A stretch of DNA of 64,000 nucleotides from Uranotaenia lowii (lineage: Eukaryota; Arthropoda; Insecta; Diptera; Culicidae), in the NCBI RefSeq assembly GCF_029784155.1, contig NC_073691.1:119846226-119910225 (forward strand), given 5' to 3'. A program made the position numbers and the translations under genes. The number at the start of each line of letters is the position of its first letter. Position 1 is the stretch's first letter. Of the stretch, positions 1 to 11,851 are shown piece by piece. The notes beneath the pieces are model-generated. The model did no database searches and was not told the DNA's origin. It worked only from the letters and a program-made list of their open reading frames with translations.

Positions 1-968
1 ACCCGGAAGCCGCTGAGACGACAAAGAGAGTTGCCGGTTGTTTCAAGCGAAACCCTAACCTCTCTCTCCGAGATGTCGCAAATAAGCTGGGTGTATCGTC
101 TACAACCGTGCATTGAGCCAAAAAACGAGCAGGACTATCGACTTACAAGAAGGTAGTGACTCCAAATCGCGATGATGAACAAAATACGACAGCCAGAGCG
201 CGATCCCGGAGGCTGTACAAGACGATGCTGACGAAGTTTGACTGCGTGCTAATGGACGACGAAACCTACTTCAAAGCCGACTACAAGCAGCTTCCGGGAC
301 AGGAGTTTTATATGGCAAAAGGAAGGGGAAAGGTAGCAGATATTTTCAAGCACATGAAACTGTCAAAGTTCGCGAAGGAATATCTGGTTTGGCAAGCCAT
401 CTGTACCTGTGGCTTGAATAGCACCATTTTCATTGCTTCCTGGACTGTCAACCAAGATATTTACGTGAAAGAGTATTTGAATAAACGTCTGCTGCCTTTC
501 CTGAAAAAACAAGGTTGTTCCGTACTATTTTGGCCGGATTTGGCATCTTGCCATTACGGTAAAAAGGCCATGGAATGGTACGCCGCCAACAACGTACAGG
601 TGGTTCCCAAGGACAAGAACCCTCCCAACACACCAGAGCTCAGCCCAATTGAGAAATACTGGGCTATTGTCAAGCGGAACCTAAAGAAGACAAAAAAAAA
701 AACTGCTAAGGACGAGCAAAACTTCAAGGCAAACTGGCTTTCTGCGGCGAAGAAGGTGGAAAAGGTGGCTGTACAAAATCTGATGGCAGGGGTTAAGCGT
801 AAGGCCCGGCAATTCGGATTTGGAAAAGCGGAAGTCTAACTGAATATATTTCTCCTGAATTTTATACTTATTTAACTAGAAAAAGAAATTTAATTTGATT
901 TTTAATAAACGATTTCACCGATTTACACGCGTTTTCCCTTGACCAAATTTTGACCGTATCACCCTTTA
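1..968 (+). pseudogene. ITmD37E (Tc1/mariner superfamily) transposase, 3' part
   Basis: Transposase of a cut-and-paste DNA transposon, cut off by the left window edge. The frame runs from base 3 to the stop at 837-839. Its first part is a helix-turn-helix (NPNLSLRDVANKLGVSSTTV), interrupted by an in-frame TGA at 114-116. Counting from the methionine at 156, the catalytic residues are D34 or D35 (LMDDETYF), D128 (FWPDLASC) and E166 (LSPIEKYW). Exactly 37 residues separate the second D from the E, the signature of the ITmD37E group, first known from mosquitoes. After the stop the sequence runs to GACCGTATCACCC near 966, which I take as the 3' terminal inverted repeat with a TA flank. The internal stop suggests a dead copy. 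The family call is strong; the exact right border is inferred. Confidence 0.88.
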
Positions 969-2122
969 TTCTACAAATATAAACACGACAATTTTATTAG
1001 TTCAAAAGTACATAATTTGTATGATTTGGTTCGGTGGTTTCTGAGATAGAGAACGCAGAATTTTGGTGTTTTCCGGCCTAAATATCTTTGCGGTCTCTTA
1101 TGTGTTGAGATTCAGAAACATATAAAAAAAATGAAGTATTTAATTCAGGTTTATTATTTTTATTCTTAATTCAGATTTAGATTCAGTTCGTAAATGAGTT
1201 CCACAATCAATATAAGACTACAAAGATGATAAATTGCAAGATATCGCAGACTTATGATTTTGATTGTTTTTTTTAGTTTAAAATTTTTTAAAATTTTACC
1301 AAAGCCAGTTTATATACACAATTAAGCTGGATATCAAAAATGAAAATAAAAATTTGCGTATTTTCGTAAGTTTTATTTAATGAAATAACCTGATTTTTAT
1401 TCTATAAAAATTATCAACAGAATTTTTATTATGGAATTAATTTTAAACGAAGAATATTTGCTGATGAACTAATGACTAATGAACCATTTAATCTTCCCGT
1501 TAAAATTTGTTCGAAGAATTTCATATTTTTTTGGTGTATTGTTTACCATTTCCAATATTACTTTTTTTTAATAGCCAAATTTCACTAATATCTTCAATTT
1601 TAATCGAGTTTGCAGGGATTTGATTTGAACCGCGAAATTAATCTTTTACTTTTACTTTTGAAAATTCGATTTATTTTCATCGATGATTAAAATCTGTGAA
1701 TTTGCTCAGGAGTTCGATAGATGTTGCATGGATTGAGCATAAAATAAGTTATAAAAAAGTAATTGAAAGCTTTTTTAAATAAACTCATTCCGCGTTCAAA
1801 TCAAATAAGCACCAGATTTTTGAGCAAATTCAATGATATTAACCATCGATGAAAGTTAATGAAAGTTAGAAGGATTCTTTGATTAAATCTAGCTCACCAT
1901 TTTAAATACTTTAGGACTTGTTTTCGAAAGTTTCTCTTTAATACGAAAAACTGTTAATGTAAATACACTTACATAACTAGAAAAAACAAACTTACCTATA
2001 TTAAAAATTATTTTTATTTTTTTATCCATGCATTGGACCGTTTGAGGAAAAATATCATAGGAAATAAAAGATCACAAACCCACACAAATCACTTCTTGAA
2101 TTATTACCGATTTTTTAGTTTT
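969..2122. other. AT-rich stretch without recognisable gene
   Basis: No open frame with recognisable domain content, no splice-consistent exon series and no clear inverted or direct repeat was seen. Poly-A/T runs and scattered stops in all frames dominate. It separates the ITmD37E remnant from the fold-back SINE insertion. Confidence 0.5.
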
Positions 2123-2307
2123 ATGAAAATTATTAAATGAAATTTCAGGGACTAGATAAGAGAAAATCGATGTTGAAAAACATGCGAAAAAAAAATTCGC
2201 CTTGTCTCCCGGTCTCCCGGAATGTTAATACATGGGCCCCGGAGAGGCGCAAGATGTGGGTTCAAGTCTCACCGGGAGACAAGGCGAATTTTTTTTCGCA
2301 TGTTTTT

Positions 2308-2708
2308 TGTCGTAGCCATTAATTGTAAAAATTTAAAATGAAATTCTCCTAAGCTATTACGCGTACGTCATCGCCTAAACTCGTTGATAGACAGACCATT
2401 CGTTTTTTCAATCGGCAAAAGGTATTCGCGTTTTTCCATTAACATACCACTACAAACAATCAAAACTAAAAAGGAAACTACATTTTGTTTCAGTTCCAGT
2501 TCGAGCAGTTTTATCAGGAAGTACTAGAATCAGTGCTAGAATTTGTTTTGCCTTCTGCGAATATTTAAATCAAAACAAAACACAATTTTCATTTGCTGTG
2601 TTGAATGTTGAAGAATATTCGGTTTGGTTACAAGCAAGGTAATCTAATTTTGTTATATCTTATTTAATCTGTAAACATTTTTTTTTATTCCAGGTTCTAG
2701 CTACCACA
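2308..2708 (+). repeat. 5' LTR of the non-autonomous element
   Basis: 401 bp direct repeat, partner at 7289-7689. Near its 3' end it contains AAG/GTAATC and, about 55 bp later, TTTATTCCAG/G, which read as a splice donor and acceptor pair. Whether this is used is unknown. Confidence 0.82.
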
Positions 2709-2928
2709 TTCGCCTATCACTCTACTCTATCGGAGTTGAAAAATTTAGTTCATGATACTACAGAAGTTGGAATGTTTTAACCATGATACTGTCAAATTTG
2801 AAATTTGAGACGTCTACTTCTATATCCAAATGTTATCTAGATTTGAAGATTGTGTTTTCTGCGATGAATCATAATTATTGTCTTAGACTGTTCCACCATT
2901 CTGGCGATATTCGCCGTATTCAACAGTA

Positions 2929-3902
2929 GGGGAGAATGAGGATACTTGATCCCTGGGGATACTTGATTCCTTAGCTATATCTCGAAACTGGAATTTCTAA
3001 CAAAGATCAAATGTTCTAGAGAAATGTGCCAAAATGAGCAAAATAACAATGCTTGTAGTTTAAAAAATTTTAACAAAATAATTGTTCGAGTAATTGAACT
3101 TTGTTTGAAAAATTTCACAAAATGTAACTTGAAGATCTTTTTTCATCACTTTAAAATGTTCCTTACATGGGAAAATTATGAAAAAAATATTTGTTCCAAT
3201 GTATCAATCGTTCGAGCGTAAAATAAACTTCATAATGCCATATTTTCAAAGCAATGGAAAATTCTCAACTTTTTTCAGATTTTTTTTTCTAAAATGATGA
3301 TTATGGGTACAATTGATCCCCTAGAGTTGGGTACAATTGATCCCCCTTCCAAACGGCATATGCTTCGTCTGAATTGATCGTTATGATTGCTGATTACGAA
3401 GTTACTAATATTTATCCAAAAACTAATATTTACCGAACAATTGTCTGAAGAAAAGAGCGAAAATAATTAATTTTCTCCTAATTATAAAAAATAGCGCCTT
3501 TAAGTATGCAATGTCATTAACGTTGAGACAAAGTTATGGAATTTTCTTCTTATGCCTGCTATAAATTGTGAAATGAGAACAAACATGACCAAAATAGTCA
3601 ATAAACATTCTATCTTGGGTTTTGTTTGATTTTCATACAAGGATTAGGGCTTCCTGAATAAAAGATCAAGTCTCCTTCAATAGGGGATCAAGTCTCCCCC
3701 AACTTCAGAAAAATCGCAATTTTTTTACTCTCACGAAAATGCTTCTAGTTTATCAAGGGGTTCAAGTATCGTTCTAATTTTTGGAGCATAGAAACTTGAA
3801 GTTACAAGCTGTCAGAAAATGTCAAAGACGGCGAGTTGCTAAATTTTTCCAAAAAGATATGGTGAAAATAAGAAAAGGGGATCAAGTATCCCCACTCTCC
3901 CC
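2929..3902. mobile_element. TA-flanked TIR element, TTGATCCC word family
   Basis: Inverted termini GGGGAGAATGAGGATACTTG (left) and the complement of CAAGTATCCCCACTCTCCCC (right), each flanked by TA. The word CTTGATCCCC or a close variant (AATTGATCCCC, GATCAAGTCTCC) recurs near both ends and at about 3313, 3341, 3665 and 3688. No transposase frame is present. Partial relatives lie at 11852-12018 and, degenerate, at 21200-21577. Confidence 0.78.
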
Positions 3903-4249
3903 TACAGTTTTCAGTGCAATTTAAGCTTCAAAATAACGGATTGTACCTTACCCACTTATGCAATCATTCAACGACACCGTTTCAAGAAGAGATCCTGTTC
4001 TGATGTTTGTGACTTTCCGAGGATAGAATCGTCAAACGTCCCAATGCGTGTTACTTCTTTTTTTTCCTTTCGCTTCTAGTGATGAAAAATCAGCTTAATA
4101 TCAAATATTTGAAAATTGTGTCGAAGATAATTAACTAGTGCATGGAATACTTAAGGCAGTGAAAACTCTTTTTTTTTTGTTTTTAGCATGTGTTGAATTA
4201 TTATCATGACTATATACCACTAGTTTCCGTTTTCAAATCTGAAATTTAA

Positions 4250-6300
4250 CGTTGAACTGAGCCTCGGGCTCGGTTTTCAGATTCAGAAATTGATTTCTTA
4301 CTTAAGACTGGATGTTTATTTCTCACCTTCCCTACTTTTTAAATTTCATATTGAAGGCTTAATGTTTAAGATGAAATTTGGATCTAGCTCTCAGACCTCA
4401 AGTTGCGATATTAGATTCAAATTGAAATCATCACATATCACATTTACAAATTTTCGTAACCTAACATCAAACGATGTTTCCTCATTTCTTTTTAAAATAA
4501 TAAGTATTCCAATTCCATATACATTTCCGTCAGATACATTTAGAAGAAAGGCATTGAGCTTCGAGCCTCGCGTTGGTTTTTATTTATTTATTTATTTTTA
4601 AATTCCATCTTCAGGTCCTCCTTTTTTATTTCTCACATTCTCTTCTTTTTTTTTATATATATTTACAGATTACGACTTAAGATTTGACTTTAGTTTGACT
4701 TTATTAATAAATAAATAAAATCAAATTCGGATTTGGTTCTCAGACCTCAAGTTTTGGTATTAGATTCTAACTCGAAACAGAGGTTCACATCAGATACACA
4801 AATCTTCGTTATATTACATTAAAAATATCCAATCAAAGGTACAGAGGTCTCATTATAACTCGAAATAAATTAAAAATACAATTCATTTTTTTTTTTGTGC
4901 GGTCCACGGTGTACGGTTCTAATTTCATACTTCGCTACAATTTTAATTCAGATCCCAATCACTGAGTTCAAAGTGAATGAAAACTCATTCACTAGTGCAT
5001 TCGCATAAGTAATATTGTTGGTTTAATGTTTTATCATGTATTCACATTTGCATTCCCATTGTTACTTGGTTTGAAAATAATATTAACGTTCTGATTTAGA
5101 ATTTCAAACAAGGTACATAGAAATTCTGATTTAAGGTTTCCGTTTCAGATATTTATAATTAACGTACATAAAACGTAATCCAATTCAACTATCGACCACA
5201 ATTTAAGTTCAAAATATAATTTCCCCCTTTTTTTTACCAATCCTCAAATGTGACTATAGATTAAAATTTTATTGCCGGTTGTGTTTTTACATCTCTTCTT
5301 TGACGTCATATTATTTGTCCTGCATAATTCATACAATCATCAACTAGAATGTTAAAATTTTGATTGAGATTTTCGAATCGTTTTAGATCTTTTTAATCCA
5401 ATAAATACCTTAATGAGAATGCTAAATTAAAGATAGGTGATATCCATTAAATCTCGTATATTTAAAATAAAATTTCAGCCATAAAACTATTTTATTTACC
5501 AGTTATCAATGTACGTTTTTTTTTTAACAATATCTGCCAATTCAAATACCTTATTCCGATCTAGTTTTTAAACTAATCGATTTTTCTTTGTTTAGTGGAA
5601 ATATTCCAATTCAATTAGAAAATCCGTCATATATTATATCAGATTAGAAGAAAGACTTAGATTCAACTGTAAACCTCGGATTTTTGAATAATTTTTAGAA
5701 CCCATCTCCATTTTCTCCTCCTTTTTCCCATATTTGTCACTTTCCAATTTTTATTATTTATAAATTTGAATTCAGACCTTGTTCTCAGATCTTAAGTTTT
5801 GATATTAAATTCTAATTTGACTCAAAGGTTTCTCGACAATTTCAAATTTTCGTTACATTAAATTTCAAAGTAAGCACACAGAATTTGAGTTATCCAACCA
5901 AATGTAGACACAGGTGTATCATTAGCTTTCTGGTTTCAAAGTCTTAGAACCTCAGGTTTTAAATTTCTGCTGAGAATAAAATGCCATAAAACTCTAGTTT
6001 TAGTAGATACCGAATGCGTTTTTTTCCACTATGTGAATACAAAATCCCTTTTCCGATCTGGTGTTCAAAGCTACTTCATTTTTTTTTTATAAATATTCCA
6101 ATTCACTTCAAATTTCACACCAATAAGAAAAGTTTAAATGGAAGAATCAACTTCAAATCCTAATTTTTTTTTCAGATTTTAACTTTAGAACCTTCTTGGT
6201 TTAGGTTTTCACCCTGAAAATACCAACTCAAAATTCCTTTTCCAGATTTCATCACAGACAGCCTAGAATTAAATCCAAACTCGTTTTCGTTGAAATTAAA
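4250..6300. repeat. Diffuse degenerate tandem repeats in LTR-element interior
   Basis: A motif around CTCAGACCTCAAGTT followed by GATATTAGATTCAAATT recurs near 4390, 4740 and, more diverged, 5783. Each is followed by T-rich stretches with CCTCCTTTTTTTATTT. Frames are short and look non-coding. This is the non-coding filler of the LTR element. Confidence 0.5.
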
Positions 6301-6504
6301 AATTTGAATTTGGCATATTTTCACTTAAGCATTAGTTTACTAAGTTGGAGTCCTTTTTTTTTGCAATGCTGTACCTGTAGCTTAACATTTTCCACTCGAT
6401 GGTCTTGCCATATTTCATGAACATGTTTTTCAATTATTATTTTTTTAACCGTATTTGATTTCACAAATTGATAGACCTTTAATTTTGTTAAACTTTTATT
6501 GCAA

Positions 6505-7095
6505 CAGGGTTCTGCAACCCAATCTCAATGTTTAGATATCAATTCCTATGAAAACATGTCATTCCGCACCTTTTTTCATTATAAATTACTCATTTGCGTC
6601 CTGCCACACAAATATAAATTCAATTTTTTTTTTTAATCAACTGTATCTTGGGTCCTGTCACCCAATTTATTTATAATATATACGTGACCTTCTGCACGAT
6701 TTGTGTACCTAAACGTACTCATCATTTGTGTACTGCCACACAAATGGAATAATTATTTTTTCATGATATGGGTCCTGTCACCCAATCTTTTTTTTTAAAT
6801 ACGTGGCCTTCCGCACGATTTTTCATTATTTGCGTCCTGCCACACAAATGGAATTGAAACTAAACGTACTCATCATTTGTGTACTGCCACACAAATGGAA
6901 TAATTATTTTTTTCATAATATGGGTCCTGTCACCCAATCCTTTTTTTTAAATACGTGGCCTTCCGCACGATTTTTCATCATTTGCGTCCTGCCACACAAA
7001 TGGAATTAAATTTCTTTTGTGAAAACACAGTCACGTCACAAGACTTATATATATTTTTTTTACGATACGTGGCCTTCCGCACGATCATTCATCAT
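6505..7095. repeat. Minisatellite of hairpin words
   Basis: Three alternating words repeat with a period of about 125-150 bp: TTGGGTCCTGTCACCCAA, CGTGGCCTTCCGCACG and CATTTGCGTCCTGCCACACA followed by AATG. Each is a short perfect or near-perfect inverted repeat around a similar loop (CCTGTC, CCTTCC, CCTGCC). In the third word, variants CATTTGTGT...ACACAAATG keep the pairing through a base change in one arm. Copies lie at about 6511, 6595, 6648, 6683, 6725, 6769, 6802, 6828, 6873, 6920, 6954, 6980 and 7066. Confidence 0.75.
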
Positions 7096-7288
7096 CTTAA
7101 GCAAATTGTTTTTTTTCTTTCAAGCAACAACATATTAATGTTACAAGTTTAAGCGTCGTCGCCATCTTGCTGAAAATTTTCAATTGTAATTAAATTTAAT
7201 TTCACTCACTTTTTTTTTTAAGAGTTCACATTTTTTCAAAATGATTACAACAATAAACCACTGCCGTTGGGAGCATAGATTGCGCCAT

Positions 7289-7689
7289 TGTCGTAGCCAT
7301 TAATTGTAAAAATTTAAAATGAAATTCTCCTAAGCTATTACGCGTACGTCATCGCCTAAACTCGTTGATAGACTGACCATCCGTTTTTTCAATCGGCAAA
7401 AGGTATTCGCGTTTTTCCATTAACATACCACTACAAACAATCTAAACTAAAAAGGAAACTACATTTTGTTTCAGTTCCAGTTCGAGCAGTTTTATCAGGA
7501 AGTACTAGAATCAGTGCTAGAATTTGTTTTGCCTTCTGCGAATATTTAAATCAAAACAAAACACAATTTTCATTTGCTGTGTTGAATGTTGAAGAATATT
7601 CGGTTTGGTTACAAGCAAGGTAATCTAATTTTGTTATATCTTATTTAATCTGTAAACATTTTTTTTTATTCCAGGTTCTAGCTACCACA
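7289..7689 (+). repeat. 3' LTR of the non-autonomous element
   Basis: Direct repeat partner of 2308-2708; differences seen by eye are at GACTGACC versus GACAGACC, CATCCG versus CATTCG and CAATCTAAAC versus CAATCAAAAC. It is followed by the TTTTT duplication and then by the remainder of the interrupted SINE body. Confidence 0.82.
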
Positions 7690-7831
7690 TTTTTCAACAT
7701 CGATTTTCTCTTAGCTAGTCCCTGAAATTTCATCTAAGTTGGATTCATTTCTCTACAAAAAAAGTTTCGCTGACTGAATGTTTGAGTCAAGACCCATCTC
7801 TGGGTCGCAATTTAAAAATGAAAATTATTAA

Positions 7832-8430
7832 GTTTTATGAAAAAAGAGGTTGTTCAGATACCACAAGTACAGAAGAATAAAATTTTAAACCTCGTAGAGC
7901 GTTCACTTTCCTCTCGATTGTCCACTTTGGAGTGTATATTACAAAATCGACCAATAATATAGAAAATTCTACTAGGTTCTGACTGATGAAAATCTACCCT
8001 CTCAACTTGGCTTATCAAAATACAAACTCAGTATTGATCTTACTCCCAAAATAAAGCAGCATTTACTGATCTATAATCAAAAAGCAAGATAACAGCGATT
8101 TCAGGCCATATCATATATGGGCTGTATTATTTCTTAAATCCATTTAACCCAAATGACACATGCTCACGACAATCAAAACTGAAACGGAAGAACATTATAC
8201 AAACGTTTCAGGGGAAATATGCTTATGAAATGGCCGGAAGCACATGCGATTATACGATGAATCCGTGTAATAAAATAAAGCGATGAAAAATTCAAATCTA
8301 TTCCCACTGCGCTCCAGGAAGGGAGGCTGGAGAGTTTGTTTTTTTTTTACGTTTTCTCTCTTCCTCGTGTTTTGTGTTGGGATGATTCCAACACCCCGCC
8401 ACGGTTGGCTCATAAAACCAGATGCAAGGG
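7832..8430. other. Stretch without recognisable gene
   Basis: No domain-bearing frame was seen. The 8195-8507 frames on the minus strand are low-complexity readings around a poly-T run and overlap the next element. Confidence 0.45.
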
Positions 8431-8432
8431 TA

Positions 8433-9252
8433 GGGGAGAAGCAGGCTATACGCGCCTATTAAGAAGAATACTGATTTAATCAAATATTCAATCAAATATG
8501 GGTACAAAAACTATATACACATGAGCAGACATCTGTTCTCTACATATTGGAGTATTTTTTTTGTTGAAACCTCCTTCAGTTTTCGAGAAAACGAATTGAT
8601 TATACAAGTTGTCAAAATGGCCGAACCTCAAACCCTGAAGTCTGATTGCGCCTATTTATGTTTCAGATTCGCTTGTTATTTCAGAATAGTTATACCCATT
8701 GAAAACGCTTGAAACTGATAACAATCATACGACAAAGCTGTACTTTTATAAAAACCTATGTCTTTTATAATCTTATGGAGTAGAAAAAAGTTAGGGTTGA
8801 AATATTATGGAATCTGTTCATCCATATGAAATACTTTATCAAATTTGTTTTGAGATCTTCAATTTTAACTTCAGGTGCTGAAAAGGGCAAAGATTCGAAG
8901 CTTTAGTTAAAAAAGTCATATTTTTTTCTATTTTACCTGTTTTTTTTAGGATTGAGGCATTTTACAAACATGATGGGGTGCACACAAAAACACTCTCTTA
9001 TTCCACTTTGTTAACATTATTAAACTTTCAATTAGCAAAAATTTGATGCATTTTTTATGTTTTTCTGAATAAAAATCAATAATCATCCAAGTTTTTGTTT
9101 TGGAATTCATCAGAAAGTAATAAAAACCTTATATGAATTTGAAATTTTTTGGAGTTTGTAAATTCTCAAAATTCTTTCATGCCTTATGTTTAAAGCGTAT
9201 TTTTCCTCAAAATGCATTCAACCCGCTGGGCGCATTCAGGAACACTTTCCCC
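8433..9252. mobile_element. TA-flanked TIR element, TGCGCC word family, copy 1
   Basis: Left end GGGGAGAAGCAGGCTATACG followed by CGCC; right end GGGCGCATTCAGG ... CTTTCCCC; both flanked by TA. The same sequence family is found at 38225-39139 with the same internal order (GTACAAAAACTATATACA, then AACCTCAAACC, then TTTTACAAACATGATGGGG). The word GCGCCTATT recurs near the left end and at about 8649. No coding frame. Confidence 0.75.
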
Positions 9253-9254
9253 TA

Positions 9255-10057
9255 AGCACAGAAAAAGCATTCAAATCACTACGCTTGGAAAAGTTTAGGT
9301 AACCAACTCAACAAAACGTACGCACAGTTCCATTAAATTATGGTTGCTCGAAAAAAACAAGTAAAAATCTTTTTATTAAATTTTTTGAATTTACTTTTAG
9401 TGGAGTTTGTTCGGAGAAGTGAGTGAACTTTTCTGTTGATGCTGCCCTCGAGATGAATCAAAATCTTCTGTCCGCTTGTTTTATGGCCCGACCATGAACG
9501 AACGATAGCAGCTGGACGGACGGAGGAAAGGTAAACATGAAACTTTTTCGTGTGGAAAATCTACGGAGTCTGTTAAAAAAAACTTCGTCCAACTAGCTTA
9601 GACCGTGGAAAGCATAAATCGTGAATCATAAAGATTTATACTTTATTTAAAAAAGGTCATGAATTAATTACAGGTTTCATTTCAGTTTTGCAAATGCCAT
9701 GATGTAAAAATAAGTCATAGTTTACATTAATTGATTTATCATTGAATTGATTCCCATGATGAATTCAATTTTAGGTCGGTTAAAATTTATTTTAAAATGA
9801 CATGTGTTAATCGTTTTTTTTTGTTTCAATACTGTATCAATTCTATAAGATTTTGTTTCTACAAGGTACAGTGTACTAAAATTAAAATAACCGTTTCCAA
9901 AGCTACGCGACAACATTGCACGTATCATGCTTAACATCGCACAAAGCAACCAGGGTGCCGTAGAGGTTGGAAAGTTCATCGCATCGCTGGGAAAATTATG
10001 GCCTAAATGAAGGCGCATTATTATCTCGATGTTCATGTTTTCTGCCGTTTGGTTGAG
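9255..10057. other. Stretch without recognisable gene
   Basis: A less AT-rich patch at 9410-9545 contains a possible splice donor (GGAAAG/GTAAAC near 9528), but I could not connect it to any exon series. The rest is AT-rich without repeats or domains I recognise. Confidence 0.4.
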
Positions 10058-10059
10058 TA

Positions 10060-11029
10060 CCGTCAACTGGGGCATCATGCAACAGTTTTCAACTTCAATG
10101 GCTTCTAAAATCTTAATGCTTACAGATAGTCATACCTCTTGTACATCAAAAGTTTTAAGGTCGATGGGACTCCAAACTAACGTAGTCAGAAAAATTGTTG
10201 GTTTGACGAATTATTTTTAAATTTACAAAAACATGCGATTTTCACCATGCTAAGAAAAAGGGGTAAGTTGCAACAAACTCTGAAACTAATGAAAAATTAA
10301 ATGAAAACGATTGAAAACTTAAAGTTTTTGATACATTTGTGATGTCAAAACGCATAAAGCACAAATTGCAATAATTTTCGGTTTTGTTCGAATTAAAATT
10401 TACATTTTTTCTGTCAAAAATGTTTTAAAGCAAAAAGTGTTAATCTGCTGCATACATTTAGGGGTAAAAAATACTACAAAATATTATATTATCTTAAATC
10501 ATGTAAATAAATCTTAGGATGGATGAAGTTTAGTGTTAACAAACGCATAATGCAAAACAATCATATCCCAGCATATGGAAACGCGATTTATGAGATTTAG
10601 TTCTGATTTGCATATTGTTGCATTTTGCCCCAGTCAGCTAACTGAATTATAAAAATATTTATTTAAAAAAATTGGCAATTGTTCGAAAAATATTTATACA
10701 CCAACAGTGTTGATATTGGATAATGAAAGTTATATAAAGTTTGTAGGTGATATCATTAAGCCAATCCGTCATACGAGGTAAAGTTTATTACGGCTTAAAA
10801 AAATGTAAAAAGTTGTACATCTATTGCTCGATTTTTTTAAATTTTTTATGAGAATCAAAAACTTTGAAAAATTCTTTCACGATATTAAAAACTAAGTCAT
10901 CATCAATTTGTTATCATTAAATGATAATTTTATTACATTACATTTTATTATTAAATAAAAATTGAATGAGTGTTGTGGTACACAAATGTTGCATCTAACC
11001 CTGCTTTTGCATGATGCCCCGTTTGACGG
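10060..11029. mobile_element. TA-flanked TIR element, GTTGCA word family, copy 1
   Basis: Termini CCGTCAACTGGGGCATCATG and the complement of CATGATGCCCCGTTTGACGG, flanked by TA at 10058-10059 and 11030-11031. The word TTGCAAC/GTTGCAT recurs near 10076, 10268, 10617 and 10988. No transposase frame. A truncated relative lies at 20372-20985, and an isolated end at about 38046-38078. Confidence 0.78.
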
Positions 11030-11276
11030 TATACAAATTTCGAAGCGAAATATGGCAACGGACAAAAAAGAAAATATGGGAAATATGGACGGACAAATTT
11101 TGGATGTGGCTATGCTGTTTTTTTAAATAAAAAAAAATATATGTTACAATTTTTGACTGCTTTCTCCGTTTATTACGAAGATCGAGGGATTTTCTATCTA
11201 AACATATCGTCGTTTGTTGCTATGTAACAAGATTTAAAACTGAAACTCGTATCTTCGATCATAACTCTGGTCGGTA

Positions 11277-11332
11277 TTTTGGACCACCAGGGTTAAATTT
11301 TGGACCACCAGGGTTAAATTTTGGACCACCAA
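11277..11332. repeat. 21 bp tandem repeat, 2.7 copies
   Basis: Unit TTTTGGACCACCAGGGTTAA plus A, starting at 11277, 11298 and 11319 without variation until the third copy ends in AAGC. It lies in an otherwise gene-free stretch between two TIR elements (11032-11851), in which I see nothing else. Confidence 0.9.
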
Positions 11333-11851
11333 GCTTTTTTTCTTCCAAATTTTGCTATGTTTCCGACAGCGATTGATGAGTATTTATGCGGTCAAATCAA
11401 TCTTTTCCGTTCCTATTCTTATAGTCGATTTTTGTTTGTTCACGTTTATTCGTTCCTGAACTAACTTTCTTCAACTTTTCCCCAGGCTCTATTCAGGTAC
11501 ACTTTTTAGTTGAATGTTTTTTACTACAACCATCTGTTTTTTCCACAACTTCTTTTGCTTTAAAACAGCAATTTTCGATAAGAATAGAGTAAAAACAACT
11601 CCTCCGTTATGTGTGTGGTGTGTTTAAACGAAATTTCTTCTAAAATGTTTTTGACGAAATTTCTTCTGCAGTGTTAAATACAGGGCAGTTAACTTGTTCT
11701 TAGGGTCAATGTTTAATACGCAAATGTCCATCAGGCTACCCAACGATAAGTGAAGAAAGTCTGACATAATCAAAACCGTGTCATTAATTTGATGCATTTT
11801 GACTTCCAAAACCTTTGAGGATTTGATATGGTTTCAGTTTTGTAGAATACA

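Larger units (their letters stand above)
2308..7689 (+). mobile_element. Non-autonomous LTR retroelement
   Basis: Two direct repeats of 401 bp (2308-2708 and 7289-7689) start TGTCGTAGCC and end CTACCACA, giving the TG...CA ends of LTRs. By eye they differ at about three positions, so the insertion is recent. The 5 bp flanks are identical (TTTTT, 2303-2307 and 7690-7694), and removing the element rejoins the interrupted SINE. The 4.6 kb interior has no gag, protease, reverse transcriptase or integrase frame. It holds one nested TIR element (2929-3902), a zone of diffuse degenerate repeats (about 4250-6300) and a hairpin-word array (6505-7095). I could not identify a convincing tRNA primer-binding site or polypurine tract. 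Orientation is arbitrary. It fits the class of large non-autonomous LTR elements (LARD-like). Confidence 0.8.
2123..7831. mobile_element. Fold-back SINE insertion split by an LTR element
   Basis: A retroposed unit bounded by a 14 bp target duplication ATGAAAATTATTAA (2123-2136 and 7818-7831). Between the duplications lie SINE sequence (2137-2307 and 7690-7817) and, inserted within it, the LTR element 2308-7689. The SINE has a tRNA-like head at about 2207-2279 with a good B box (GGTTCAAGTCTC), then a body ending in ATCTCTGGGTCGCAATTTAAAA. At the left end a partial SINE copy is present in inverse orientation (2137-2206), so 2137-2279 folds back on itself. The same family recurs at 56987-57670. 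The 14 bp duplication indicates target-primed retroposition. Confidence 0.75.

Noticed and set aside
2207..2279. Functional tRNA gene
   Set aside because: Acceptor and T arms fold, but the D arm is poor and position 33 of the anticodon loop is not T. The sequence continues into a repeated body and recurs at 57 kb, so it is a SINE head.
2137..2322. Plus-strand frame of 61 codons across the SINE head
   Set aside because: It reads through a palindromic SINE (both arms of a hairpin and the tRNA-like head); composition follows the repeat, not a protein.
6505..7095. CRISPR array
   Set aside because: Repeats are three alternating hairpin words without constant-length unique spacers, inside a eukaryotic LTR element.
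2709..7288. Decayed gag-pol in the LTR-element interior
   Set aside because: No trace of zinc knuckle, protease, reverse transcriptase or integrase motifs in any frame, despite LTRs that are almost identical.
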